The notes beneath the pieces were generated by a model. That model did no database searches, was not told the origin of the DNA, and saw only the letters and a program-made list of their open reading frames with translations. Below, piece after piece: positions 32,209-39,487 of a stretch of DNA of 42,418 bases. Position 1 is the first letter of the stretch, and each line of letters starts with the position of its first letter. The position numbers and the translations under genes were made by a program. Source of the stretch: Fibrella forsythiae (GTDB lineage Bacteria; Bacteroidota; Bacteroidia; Cytophagales; Spirosomataceae); NCBI RefSeq assembly GCF_017353175.1, contig NZ_JAFMYW010000018.1:1-42418 (forward strand). The letters are read 5' to 3'.

Positions 32209-32533
32209 TCCAATCTGCCCCTACCGGGAGGCGGTTGATCCCAATCTCCAGGCAGTGGCCAGTGAGTCGTTGCACTGGCTGCACCTGGATGAGCACACCT
32301 GCGAGCTGCGCAGGTGTACGGAGGAGCCCCAGCTGGATGGCTTTGGCAAGCCCACCACCCAGCTGCTGGGCATGGTCCAGTACAACCCCGACGTGGAGCT
32401 CTACCTGGCCTACGTGCAGGCCTGGCTGGACCCGGGCAAGCGCCCGCTCTTGCTACCCATTCTGGCCCGCTTCCACCGGCTGCTGGCCCAAAATGAATTG
32501 ATCCACTTTCTGCTGACGACTAACCGCCTCTAG
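32201..32533 (+). CDS. Hypothetical protein
   Basis: A 110-residue protein from ATG 32201 (MSSPICPYREAVDPNLQAVA). It contains a CxxxxRRC-like pair (EHTCELRRCTEE) that could bind metal together with nearby His residues, and a C-terminal helical half (VELYLAYVQAWLDPGKRPLL). It overlaps the preceding membrane peptide by 8 bases and is followed two bases later by the next gene. No family recognised. Confidence 0.6.
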   Translation: MSSPICPYREAVDPNLQAVASESLHWLHLDEHTCELRRCTEEPQLDGFGKPTTQLLGMVQYNPDVELYLAYVQAWLDPGKRPLLLPILARFHRLLAQNELIHFLLTTNRL

Positions 32534-32535
32534 TG

Positions 32536-32964
32536 ATGGCTACCTTCCACTCGCTGCTCAAGAGCTTTATCCAGCAGCACATCGCTGCTCCTGGCCCCCT
32601 GGCCTCCCCCATTGCCCCTACGGTGATCGATAACACCCAGCGCTGGCAGACCCACTTTGTCTGCCCCCAGGCGCTCTCGACGGTGCGCCGGTTGATCGAT
32701 CAGGACATGCTGCGCTGGCTGGATCGCCAGCCCACCTACGTGTCGCCTAAGTTGCTGCTGGTGGTCGAGCGCCTGGTCCCCCAGGAGTACGGCATGGTGG
32801 TGCTCACCCACGAGGCCTGGGTGACGATCTCCCACGCCCTGGTGACCTACGAGATCGTTCAGGAGCAGCTGGGGCCGGTGCCCCTGCTGGAAGGCGGGGA
32901 GGCCAAGACGATTCTCCGGCACATTGCCTGCGTGCGGCACGTACCCCGGCAACTGATTGCCTGA
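32536..32964 (+). CDS. Hypothetical protein
   Basis: A 142-residue protein (MATFHSLLKSFIQQHIAAPG), preferred start ATG 32536, though a GTG one codon earlier is possible. The body mixes helices (VRRLIDQDMLRWLDRQPTYV) and strands (PKLLLVVERLVP, YGMVVLTHEAWV). There is no signal peptide and no recognised domain. It is probably the last member of the tightly coupled 31591-32964 unit; ~190 bp separate it from the next gene. Confidence 0.6.
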   Translation: MATFHSLLKSFIQQHIAAPGPLASPIAPTVIDNTQRWQTHFVCPQALSTVRRLIDQDMLRWLDRQPTYVSPKLLLVVERLVPQEYGMVVLTHEAWVTISHALVTYEIVQEQLGPVPLLEGGEAKTILRHIACVRHVPRQLIA

Positions 32965-33158
32965 TTGCCAACTAGTGGCCTAAAGCGCCGCTTTGGCCGA
33001 GATTCAGTAGTGACCTGTCCAAGGGAATAGGACAGCCCGATCATTGCCTGCTGCGTTTGCCCTTTCATATAGACAGTAAACCGCGCTTGGCGGGCCACGC
33101 TTGCGGCCCGCCAACGTTACCCCCCCCTTACGCCCGCAACCTGCTCACCCCGCCCTGT

Positions 33159-34604
33159 ATGCTTAGCATTATCGAGAAAGCCGTCTTTACCCGTTTAAAC
33201 CAGCACGTGCAGGCCCACAATGAAGTTCAGGCCAATCTGCTCCATAAAATCCGCCACGGCTCGCTGCTTACGCTTAACGCCTTGGTGAGCGTCTACTGCC
33301 AGCAGCTGCGCGCTTATCTGCGCAGCCCCCTGGCCATCGACTCCGCTGAGCTGCCCCCCCTCTACACCAATCGTCGCTTACTGGCCAGCCTGACCAAGGC
33401 GGGCACCCGCACCATCTACGATCATTTGGAAAAGCTCATCGCCGCCGGGATCGTGCGCAAGCAGTTTCGGGGCCACCGCCACGACTTTACCCTGTGGATA
33501 AGCCCGTGGATTATGCTGGGTGAGGCCTTCGAGCCGATCCCCTTAGTGGACCTGTCTAGCGCCTCCCACCCGGGCTTTTCCCCCCATATGCGGCAGACTT
33601 CGCCGGATAAGAACACATTTAAAGGGAATACTAACTATCCTAAAGGCGGTGTGGAAACGGTGGATAACCATCTGGGGGTTGTTTTGAGTCCGGTGCCACC
33701 GTCTCCACGGGGCGCGCGATGTGACGTTGAAATTTTGACATTAAAACGGGAGGCTGCCCCGGGCACCAACGACCCCGGCAGGGCCACATTAAAAGGGGGA
33801 TGGGGGGCCGGGGCGTCTGGCCCTTTATCCACCCTCATTGCCCAGATAACGAGCCATAGCGGGCCTGTAGGGGCCTCTAGCGATACGGGAGGCTGCTCAG
33901 CCGGTGGTATCCGGCACCTAGGAACTGCCGGGTCCACCGGCGAGCGCTCTCAACCAAATGCCAGCGCGCCTGGCTCAGCGGCTCCGGCAGCATCAGCCAG
34001 CGCCCTTGCTGATCTGGAGGCTACCAAGCGCTATCTGACCAGGGCCTTCTGGGAGGTAGCTAGAGAGAAGCTGTGGCCTGATCAGTTTTTCTCTCCCCAG
34101 CACACCCGGGATATTCTCAACCTGCTGTGGCGGGATGTGCTCTACGGGCGCATGAAGTGCCCCTCTCCCGAGGCCTGCCACGATCTGTACGCCCAGCGGG
34201 TCACCCAGCTGGAGCTGGTGGAGAAGTTTGGCCACCGCCAGAAATGGGCCTCGTTTATGCCGCCCAAGTGCTTTTTCAGCTACGAGCACTACCAGGGACA
34301 GCTGCAAAGCGGGGCCAGGGGCAACTTCCACCACACCACGCCCTGGCTGCTGGCCAACCAGAAAGCAGCCCGTTTGCAGGATCACACCCGGCTGATCGAC
34401 CGGGCCATCACCTCAGTCAACAATCTGAAAGCGCCCCGCAAGTGGCAGGGAGAGGTCACCACCCTGGCCCTGTACACCTACTGGACCAACCGGCTGCGCA
34501 GGGAGGTGGGTGATCCCCTTTTGACGGACCGTTTTCACGTGGCCGTCCAGGCGCTGGCCAGCCAGCTCAAGGCGGGGGCTATCTCGCCTGACTTTTCGGC
34601 TTAA
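33159..34604 (+). CDS. Winged-helix DNA-binding protein, possible replication initiator
   Basis: A 481-residue protein from ATG 33159; an in-frame extension to 33057 looks non-native. Residues ~70-115 form a winged helix: NRRLLASLTKAGTRTIYDHL, EKLIAAGIVRKQFRGHRHDF. The middle (~130-285) is Gly/Ser/Pro/Ala-rich and low-complexity, probably a flexible linker. The C-terminal ~190 residues are helical and aromatic (RAFWEVAREKLWPDQFFSPQ, QKWASFMPPKCFFSYEHYQG). Two DNA-binding ends joined by a long linker is how many phage and plasmid initiators are built, and its place in a repressor-controlled early region fits. No family recognised; a large transcription factor is the alternative. Confidence 0.6.
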   Translation: MLSIIEKAVFTRLNQHVQAHNEVQANLLHKIRHGSLLTLNALVSVYCQQLRAYLRSPLAIDSAELPPLYTNRRLLASLTKAGTRTIYDHLEKLIAAGIVRKQFRGHRHDFTLWISPWIMLGEAFEPIPLVDLSSASHPGFSPHMRQTSPDKNTFKGNTNYPKGGVETVDNHLGVVLSPVPPSPRGARCDVEILTLKREAAPGTNDPGRATLKGGWGAGASGPLSTLIAQITSHSGPVGASSDTGGCSAGGIRHLGTAGSTGERSQPNASAPGSAAPAASASALADLEATKRYLTRAFWEVAREKLWPDQFFSPQHTRDILNLLWRDVLYGRMKCPSPEACHDLYAQRVTQLELVEKFGHRQKWASFMPPKCFFSYEHYQGQLQSGARGNFHHTTPWLLANQKAARLQDHTRLIDRAITSVNNLKAPRKWQGEVTTLALYTYWTNRLRREVGDPLLTDRFHVAVQALASQLKAGAISPDFSA

Positions 34605-34642
34605 CAATCTCTGACTACCAATTCTTTAGCAACAATCGCCCC

Positions 34643-34924
34643 ATGTCCCAGTTTAACCGCATTCCCCAGCAGGTCTACACCGATGCCTTTATCAAGGCGC
34701 TTCTGATTCGCAGTGACGGCAGTAAGGCCACGTTTGTGATCTTCCCCTGGGACAGTCCCCAGAAACGCGCCAAGATGTTTGGCTATTTCCAGCGGCGGGT
34801 CAGGGCCCAGGAGGGTGGCCGTTTCCGCAAGGTGCAGTTTTACGACAAGCGCGACGGGGACCGGCTGGTGGGCGAGATGGACGCCCTCTACCGCTACACG
34901 GGAGAAGTAGCCAGCTGGGTGTAG
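34643..34924 (+). CDS. Hypothetical small protein
   Basis: A 93-residue basic protein (MSQFNRIPQQVYTDAFIKAL) with alternating strands and helices: ATFVIFPWDSPQKRAKMFGY, then GRFRKVQFYDKRDGDRLVGE. Basic and aromatic residues suggest nucleic-acid binding. It lies 38 bp after the winged-helix gene and is followed by a strong hairpin, so it may end that transcript. No family recognised. Confidence 0.6.
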   Translation: MSQFNRIPQQVYTDAFIKALLIRSDGSKATFVIFPWDSPQKRAKMFGYFQRRVRAQEGGRFRKVQFYDKRDGDRLVGEMDALYRYTGEVASWV

Positions 34925-34936
34925 CGCGCAAAAAAA

Positions 34937-34967
34937 GCCCGGCTGCGTCACCACACGCTGGCCGGGC
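34937..34967 (-). terminator. Strong hairpin with minus-strand U run
   Basis: GCCCGGC (34937-34943) pairs with GCCGGGC (34961-34967) and an inner GCGT/ACGC extends the stem. Seven A's precede it, which make a rho-independent terminator on the minus strand. Like the hairpin at 31540 it points against the gene run and may block antisense transcription. Confidence 0.55.
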
Positions 34968-35096
34968 AAAAGTCACTCTTGGAAGAACAAAGATACATCC
35001 ATTTGCCAGTAGCACAAGAACACCCGGCTAGGCTTATCCACCGCCTGGCTTTCCCGTGCTGGGCTGCTGGCTTCGCCAGTCATTGTCTCTTCTTGA

Positions 35097-35471
35097 ATGA
35101 GCATCGTTACGCCTTCGCCTACTCCCCTGCCCGGCCTGCACCTGCGCGGGCTGGGCAGACCCCTGCCCATCAGCCAGATCGTGCGTTTTGAGGCCGATGA
35201 CAACTACACCCGCATCTACGTGCGGGGTCAGGTTCATCCCTTGCTGTATGCCTACACGCTGGGGGTGATGTGCCAGCGGTTCCCCTTTATGGCCCGCATT
35301 ACCCGGTCAGCGGCCATCAATCCCCAGCACGTGCAGGCCGTTACTCGGCAGGGACTAGAACTGCGAAATCATCCCCCGGTCTGGCTCTCCCGTCACTATC
35401 TCAAGCGGCTGCCTGCCGAGCTGAGCCGTGCGCGTCAAGTGGTTGACAGACAAGTGTATAGTAAACTGTGA
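35097..35471 (+). CDS. Stand-alone LytTR DNA-binding protein
   Basis: A 124-residue protein covering little more than one LytTR domain: PISQIVRFEADDNYTRIYVR, then the charged strand-turn-strand, FMARITRSAAINPQHVQAVT and VWLSRHYLKRLPAELSRARQ. These contain the expected I-(Y/F)-EA-xNYT opening and the R-xRS-IN centre. LytTR proteins bind pairs of short direct repeats. Without a receiver it cannot be phosphorylated, so activity would depend on its level or a partner. It lies within the repressor-controlled gene run and may be its internal activator. Confidence 0.85.
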   Translation: MSIVTPSPTPLPGLHLRGLGRPLPISQIVRFEADDNYTRIYVRGQVHPLLYAYTLGVMCQRFPFMARITRSAAINPQHVQAVTRQGLELRNHPPVWLSRHYLKRLPAELSRARQVVDRQVYSKL

Positions 35472-35584
35472 TGTAACGCGCCTAAAGTTATTGTGATGTA
35501 ACGAAAGCGGTGATTTAGCTTCGTAGCGTGACCGTTGGTCCCCTTGTCAACTGCCCTGCTAGAAGCTAACTCGCCTCTTTTTTT

Positions 35585-35854
35585 ATGCCCTCTCTTTCCC
35601 CTACCCCCGCTTTTACCCAGGCCTTGGGCGCGCTCTGCCGCCAGCATGGGTATGATGAGTTCGTTACTGCCAGCTTTGAGCCCGCCACGGGGCAGCTGCT
35701 CATTGCCGCCGGGCCCACGGCGGGCCAGCTTACGCCTGCTATGCAGGCCATTCTGGAGGGCTGCCAGTCCATCCGGGCCACCTATCAGGATCGGCACCGC
35801 TCTATTGAGGAGGAGGACGACGAGTATCTCGATGAGCCCTACGAGCTGGACTAA
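35585..35854 (+). CDS. Small acidic hypothetical protein
   Basis: An 89-residue protein (MPSLSPTPAFTQALGALCRQ) whose last 15 residues are extremely acidic (EEEDDEYLDEPYELD). Residues 20-70 (YDEFVTASFEPATGQLLIAA) could form a small alpha/beta fold. Such acidic tails occur in DNA mimics and anti-restriction or anti-repressor proteins of phages and plasmids, but this is only a resemblance in composition. No family recognised. Confidence 0.55.
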   Translation: MPSLSPTPAFTQALGALCRQHGYDEFVTASFEPATGQLLIAAGPTAGQLTPAMQAILEGCQSIRATYQDRHRSIEEEDDEYLDEPYELD

Positions 35855-35970
35855 GCCGCTTCCTCCAGGGCGACTAGCCGGTCATTACTATCACGGCGTG
35901 AGCGTGGTGACCTGTCAGCCCCCCTGACCAGATCCTAGCTTTATTGAGTCTTGATTCAGCCCCGCTTTCC

Positions 35971-36489
35971 ATGTCGTCTTCTGCTAGTTGCCGTAGTCTG
36001 TCGCTTCCCGTTACGCCCTTGGTCAAACGCATCATCCTGGCTTCCACCAAAGGGGAGGCCCTGTTTGTGAGCCGCGAGCAGCGCAAGCCCTTTAATCCCT
36101 ATTCGGCCTATCTGTTTGCCCTGCTTCAGCGCGAACGCCGATCTGCCGATGGCCAGACAGTAGCCGATAGGGCACTCACCGAAAGCCTGGAGATCCAGAT
36201 TCCCGAGTGGCAGATGCGCACGGGGTGCATCGAAGGCATCACCCCCGCGCGGGCCGTGGCCTTCAACACCTTTGTGACGAGTATCTTCCGCCAAAGACTT
36301 CGCGAGGAGATTGAGCTGCGACTGGAGACCACCCGGTTTCTCAAAGACGCCGCTGAGCTGGCCCTGGCTCGCTGGGGGGTGGATGAGGACACCTATCCCC
36401 TGAGCGCTGCCATTCGTCATTACATCCGTCACCGGAGCGAGAGCAGCGGGATTACCGATACCCCTACCGATTCACTAGCTATTGCCTGA
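35971..36489 (+). CDS. Hypothetical helical protein, last gene of the run
   Basis: A 172-residue protein from ATG 35971 (MSSSASCRSLSLPVTPLVKR); a TTG nine codons upstream is less likely. It has long helices (FNPYSAYLFALLQRERRSAD, FRQRLREEIELRLETTRFLK) and an Arg/Glu-rich surface, with no signal peptide. It may be a nucleic-acid-associated protein. It is the last plus-strand gene before the 36592 palindrome and the terminator at 36732. No family recognised. Confidence 0.6.
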   Translation: MSSSASCRSLSLPVTPLVKRIILASTKGEALFVSREQRKPFNPYSAYLFALLQRERRSADGQTVADRALTESLEIQIPEWQMRTGCIEGITPARAVAFNTFVTSIFRQRLREEIELRLETTRFLKDAAELALARWGVDEDTYPLSAAIRHYIRHRSESSGITDTPTDSLAIA

Positions 36490-36591
36490 TCTTAATTGCG
36501 TTTGTTGCCAAAGTTGCGTGTAGTGTGGTAGAGGGCCGTTCCGTTGGGGCGGTCCTCTTTTGTTTGGCTGCTGGCCCCTTGAGCCGCACGC

Positions 36592-36641
36592 CGTCATTAC
36601 TGCTCAAACAAATCGTGCGATTTGTTTGAGCAGTAATGACG
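36592..36641. repeat. 50-bp near-perfect palindrome with 24-bp arms
   Basis: The arm CGTCATTACTGCTCAAACAA followed by ATCG (36592-36615) and its exact complement (36618-36641) surround TG. It lies ~100 bp past the last gene of the run. It could be a very strong terminator, a mini-inverted element, a single-strand replication or transfer signal, or a fold-back artefact like the palindrome at 9106. Confidence 0.9.
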
Positions 36642-36731
36642 TAGGATGGGTGCTTTCCTGTTTGTTTGCCCGGGGATTGATTCATAAGCTTACCGACTGG
36701 CTTTATCAGGAACCGGGCGCTATCAAACGTA

Positions 36732-36763
36732 AAAGCGGTGCCAGTCTGCACTGACACCGCTTT
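36732..36763 (+). terminator. Stem-loop terminator candidate
   Basis: AAAGCGGTG (36732-36740) pairs with CACCGCTTT (36755-36763), and CAGT/ACTG extends the stem inward, with loop CTGC. The right arm ends in TTT. It may terminate transcripts from the gene run upstream. Confidence 0.6.
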
Positions 36764-37165
36764 ATCAAGTACGGTGAGCTTTTACTACCTACAGACCACA
36801 CTCCCTGCTTGAAGATGGCCCCCGTCGTTCATTTTTGGTGGAGTGAATGGTGGCTCACTGCTCATTAATTGACGCTTGTCGCAACTTTCGTCTTCTTTTT
36901 GGCTACAACTTTAAGCGCTTTGGTGTCGCTTTTCAACGCCTGCTTTCCGGCCCTCATTTCCTTCATAGCTAGCCAACAAGGCATCATTTTGGCTGGTTGA
37001 GGCTACGCGTAGTACGTAATGTTTTGATCGCAGAATGAAAAACGTAGTCGCATCAAGTGAGAACACTTTTTGTCGACAGTGCCATTTAGCCGCCAACGCT
37101 ACCTAGCCCCGCATACCCAAAGGATGTCGGCTAGAGCACGATCTTTTTTAAACGTTGGATAAGCC

Positions 37166-37202
37166 CAAACCCTTAGCCATTTTGAGCTAGGGGTTTGTTT
37201 TT
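37166..37202 (+). terminator. Rho-independent terminator
   Basis: CAAACCCTTAGC (37166-37177) pairs with GCTAGGGGTTTG (37186-37197) over 12 positions with one G-T wobble, then TTTTT. No upstream coding sequence is recognised, so it may end a non-coding RNA. Confidence 0.7.
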
Positions 37203-37271
37203 CCAGTATGTACCTCTTAAAACCGTACGTTTGGTGAGTGATTGGGTATAACGACTCAGTCGGCTTTCCGT

Positions 37272-37388
37272 ATGATACGTATTTTGATCGAATGCTGGCG
37301 AGGACTACTAGCCTACTGGCGCTATTTTCTAATCTTATACGTGCCTGATCGCCGCCCCCCTAGAAACCGAAAGCGAGCCCGAAACTAG
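37272..37388 (+). CDS. Possible 38-residue membrane-basic peptide
   Basis: The frame reads MIRILIECWRGLLAYWRYFL, ILYVPDRRPPRNRKRARN. A Trp/Leu-rich amphipathic or membrane helix is followed by a strongly basic tail, a shape seen in type I toxins and small membrane-active peptides. It lies 70 bp after a terminator and would need its own promoter. There is no other support; it may be chance. Confidence 0.3.
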   Translation: MIRILIECWRGLLAYWRYFLILYVPDRRPPRNRKRARN

Positions 37389-37445
37389 GGTTACCAAGGC
37401 CTTGGCCTACAGCGGTGTTAACGCCTTAGTACCCACTATCTGTTC

Positions 37446-37799
37446 TTAATGATCCAAGCCGGTTGACCAGTCCAGTATCCAGGGGTCCGACGATTCAGCC
37501 TTCTTTTCCAGCAAATACAGGCTTACCTGTTCCTGCAAGGAATCAAAGCCCAGACCTAGCCGCGCAAGGGCGGGTGGTATCATTGTTTGCCAAACCAGAA
37601 ACGAATCCAGCTCCCCAAAGCAGGTCCTAAGGTCAATTCCCTGCTTAAGTAGTTCCAAAAAGGAAAGGTAATGGGGCGGAGCAATGACCTCCAGTAGGTG
37701 CTCGTGTTCCGTGTAAACAGGCTGATTCACCAGGCCTGCTACGGCCAGGCGAAATAAGTCAGGCAGGGATATATGCTGTATCGGATCGGCGGCAGGCAT
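37446..37799 (-). CDS. Hypothetical protein (117 aa)
   Basis: A 117-residue cytoplasmic protein (MPAADPIQHISLPDLFRLAV) that looks mainly helical: YLSFLELLKQGIDLRTCFGE, DSFLVWQTMIPPALARLGLG, SLQEQVSLYLLEKKAESSDP. No domain recognised. It stands alone on the minus strand, with long gene-poor regions on both sides. Composition and length support a real gene. Confidence 0.55.
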   Translation of the reverse strand: MPAADPIQHISLPDLFRLAVAGLVNQPVYTEHEHLLEVIAPPHYLSFLELLKQGIDLRTCFGELDSFLVWQTMIPPALARLGLGFDSLQEQVSLYLLEKKAESSDPWILDWSTGLDH

Positions 37800-38123
37800 A
37801 GCGGCGTCTTAGTACTGGTTCACCAGGCAGTAGCCTGGCGATGGGTGTCTCTAGCGCCTCAAAAATAAGAAGCCCTCTGAGTAGTTCCCAGCCGGTCAAA
37901 AAGATTAAGCTCCTTGACGCATGGCCGTATACCAAGTAAACACGATTGGCCTAGTTGGTTAGGCGATAGCTAGTTGCCTACAGAAACGGCAGTGATTAAA
38001 CGCAGGCTACTAGCACAGCTTACTACTCGTCAAGGGTAGTGCTAGCACGTAAATAAACTTGACAAACAATCCAGATACCTGTTGGTAGTAGTGCTGTATA
38101 ACACCTATAAACGAGCAATTAGT
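37800..38123. other. Intergenic region before the hydrolase
   Basis: No gene supported. It holds a sigma70-like TTGACA at about 38057 without a clear partner box and short GTGCTAGCAC-type inverted repeats near 38039. It probably contains the hydrolase promoter. Confidence 0.3.
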
Positions 38124-39008
38124 ATGAGTTTTATCACTGTCGGCACCGATAGCGCCGGAGACGATATCAAGATACATTACCAGGACGTCGGCACGGGCGC
38201 GCCCGTTGTGCTGATTCACGGCTGGCCGCTGAGCGGTTCGATGTGGGATTACCAGCTGGCCGAGCTGCCCAAACACAACCTGCGGGTGATCGCTTATGAT
38301 CGCCGGGGATTTGGCCACTCCTCCAAGCCCTGGGACGGCTACGAGTACGACACGCTGGCCGACGATCTAAAGATCCTGCTGGAGACGCTCGACTTGCAGG
38401 AGGTCACCCTGGTGGGCTTCTCGATGGGCGGCGGCGAGGTGGCCCGCTACATGCGGCGGCACGGCGGAACCAGGGTGGCCAAGGTGGCCTTTATCAGCGC
38501 CGTCACGCCGTATCTGCTTCAAACCGACGATAATCCCGAAGGGGTTGATCAGGCGGTCTTCGATGAGATATTGACCAATCTTCAGCAGGATCGGGCTGCT
38601 TTTCTGCAAACCTTTGGTAAGCAGTTCTACGGGGTTAATCTGCTGAGTCACCCCGTTAGCCAGGCGCACCTGGATGGCGACTTCGCTCGGGCTTACGTGG
38701 CCTCGCACAAGGCCACCTTGGACTGCGCTCAAGCGTTTGCCACGACTGACTTTCGGCAGGATCTCTCCTATATCAATGTGCCCACGCTGATCATTCACGG
38801 GGACGCCGACAAGACCGTGCCCATTGAGTCGTCCGGGGAGCTGACGGCTCAGGCCCTGCCCCATGCGGAATACCTTGTCTACGAGGGAGCGCCGCACGGC
38901 TTGTACTTCACCGAAAAGGACCGCTTCAACCAGGATCTGATTGCTTTTGTGCAAAATTCCGTGGGTAGTCCTACTCCCGAGCCGGCTGGCAGCACAACCC
39001 TTTATTAG
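38124..39008 (+). CDS. Alpha/beta-hydrolase, non-haem haloperoxidase-like
   Basis: A 294-residue enzyme from ATG 38124, matching the cofactor-free haloperoxidase/perhydrolase group. It opens with HYQDVGTGAPVVLIHGWPLS, then YDRRGFGHSSKPWDGYEYDT. The nucleophile is Ser100 in GFSMGGGEVARYMRRHG, a signature of the group; the acid is Asp227 or Asp229 in IHGDADKTVP and the base His258 in EGAPHGLY. These enzymes make peracids from carboxylic acids and peroxide and hydrolyse esters. The protein is cytosolic (no signal peptide) and stands alone with its own terminator. Earlier in-frame start 38082 is disfavoured. Confidence 0.9.
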   Translation: MSFITVGTDSAGDDIKIHYQDVGTGAPVVLIHGWPLSGSMWDYQLAELPKHNLRVIAYDRRGFGHSSKPWDGYEYDTLADDLKILLETLDLQEVTLVGFSMGGGEVARYMRRHGGTRVAKVAFISAVTPYLLQTDDNPEGVDQAVFDEILTNLQQDRAAFLQTFGKQFYGVNLLSHPVSQAHLDGDFARAYVASHKATLDCAQAFATTDFRQDLSYINVPTLIIHGDADKTVPIESSGELTAQALPHAEYLVYEGAPHGLYFTEKDRFNQDLIAFVQNSVGSPTPEPAGSTTLY

Positions 39009-39029
39009 TTTTTCTGAGAGCATTGCGCT

Positions 39030-39060
39030 AGAAGCCACTTCCTATGAGGAAGTGGCTTCT
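39030..39060. terminator. Perfect 14-bp stem terminator
   Basis: AGAAGCCACTTCCT (39030-39043) and AGGAAGTGGCTTCT (39047-39060) with a 3-base loop, 21 bp after the hydrolase stop. The T content after the stem is small. Confidence 0.7.
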
Positions 39061-39216
39061 TAGTTGGTGGTAAGCTAGTCTCATCTTAGCCTACCAAATG
39101 GCCAGTACAGGGTTAGTCATTTCAAATAGCTCATCAGGCCATGTAGTTATTTTCTAATCCTTCTTTATACCGCTGCTTTGCTAGGTAGTTATGTCTATTG
39201 TTTACTACTCGCCTGC

Positions 39217-39444
39217 TCCATGTACTACGGAATAAGCCTGATTGTTGTGGGCCTACTGCTGCGCTACCTCCTGGCCAGAAACAAGCTTGACCGGACGCCT
39301 ACGGCCAATGTGCGTCAATACGATTCTTTCGAGGCCTACAGAAATAACATGTTGCTTCGGGCGGGGGCCAAGTTAGTTGGGCTACTCAGTGTCCTGACAG
39401 GCATGCTGTTAATCGGACTTGCGCTGGCCAAGGGCTCGCCCTAG
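39217..39444 (+). CDS. Small two-helix membrane protein
   Basis: Seventy-five residues from ATG 39217 (MYYGISLIVVGLLLRYLLAR); a TTG at 39178 would add 13 hydrophobic residues. Two membrane helices (~3-19 and ~52-72, LVGLLSVLTGMLLIGLALA) flank a polar loop NKLDRTPTANVRQYDSFEAY. Unknown function. It is convergent with the glycosyltransferase-like gene on the other strand, 43 bp away. Confidence 0.5.
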   Translation, partial: SMYYGISLIVVGLLLRYLLARNKLDRTPTANVRQYDSFEAYRNNMLLRAGAKLVGLLSVLTGMLLIGLALAKGSP

Positions 39445-39487
39445 GGTACCACCTTTAGGCAAGTTGCTTGGTTTTGTCGCGTTGACC

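Larger units (their letters stand above)
36764..37445. other. Long gene-poor stretch
   Basis: Apart from a terminator at 37166 and a possible 38-residue gene at 37272, nothing is supported. Frames in 36780-37160 are short with no protein-like run. The terminator suggests that a transcript, coding or not, ends near 37200. Confidence 0.35.

Noticed and set aside
33635-33937. Minus-strand frame inside the winged-helix gene
   Set aside because: It arises from the G+C-rich linker-coding region; low-complexity and without support.
36479-36757. Two opposite-strand open frames sharing the peptide VITAQTNR and CLSSND
   Set aside because: The shared peptide exists only because the palindrome at 36592-36641 reads the same on both strands; neither frame looks like a gene elsewhere.
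38367-39038. Long minus-strand open frame opposite the haloperoxidase-like gene
   Set aside because: It is the antisense shadow of a gene with full catalytic motifs; its own translation shows no domain.
39178-39216. Upstream TTG start for the two-helix membrane protein
   Set aside because: It adds hydrophobic residues before an already complete first helix; ATG 39217 is simpler, although not proven.
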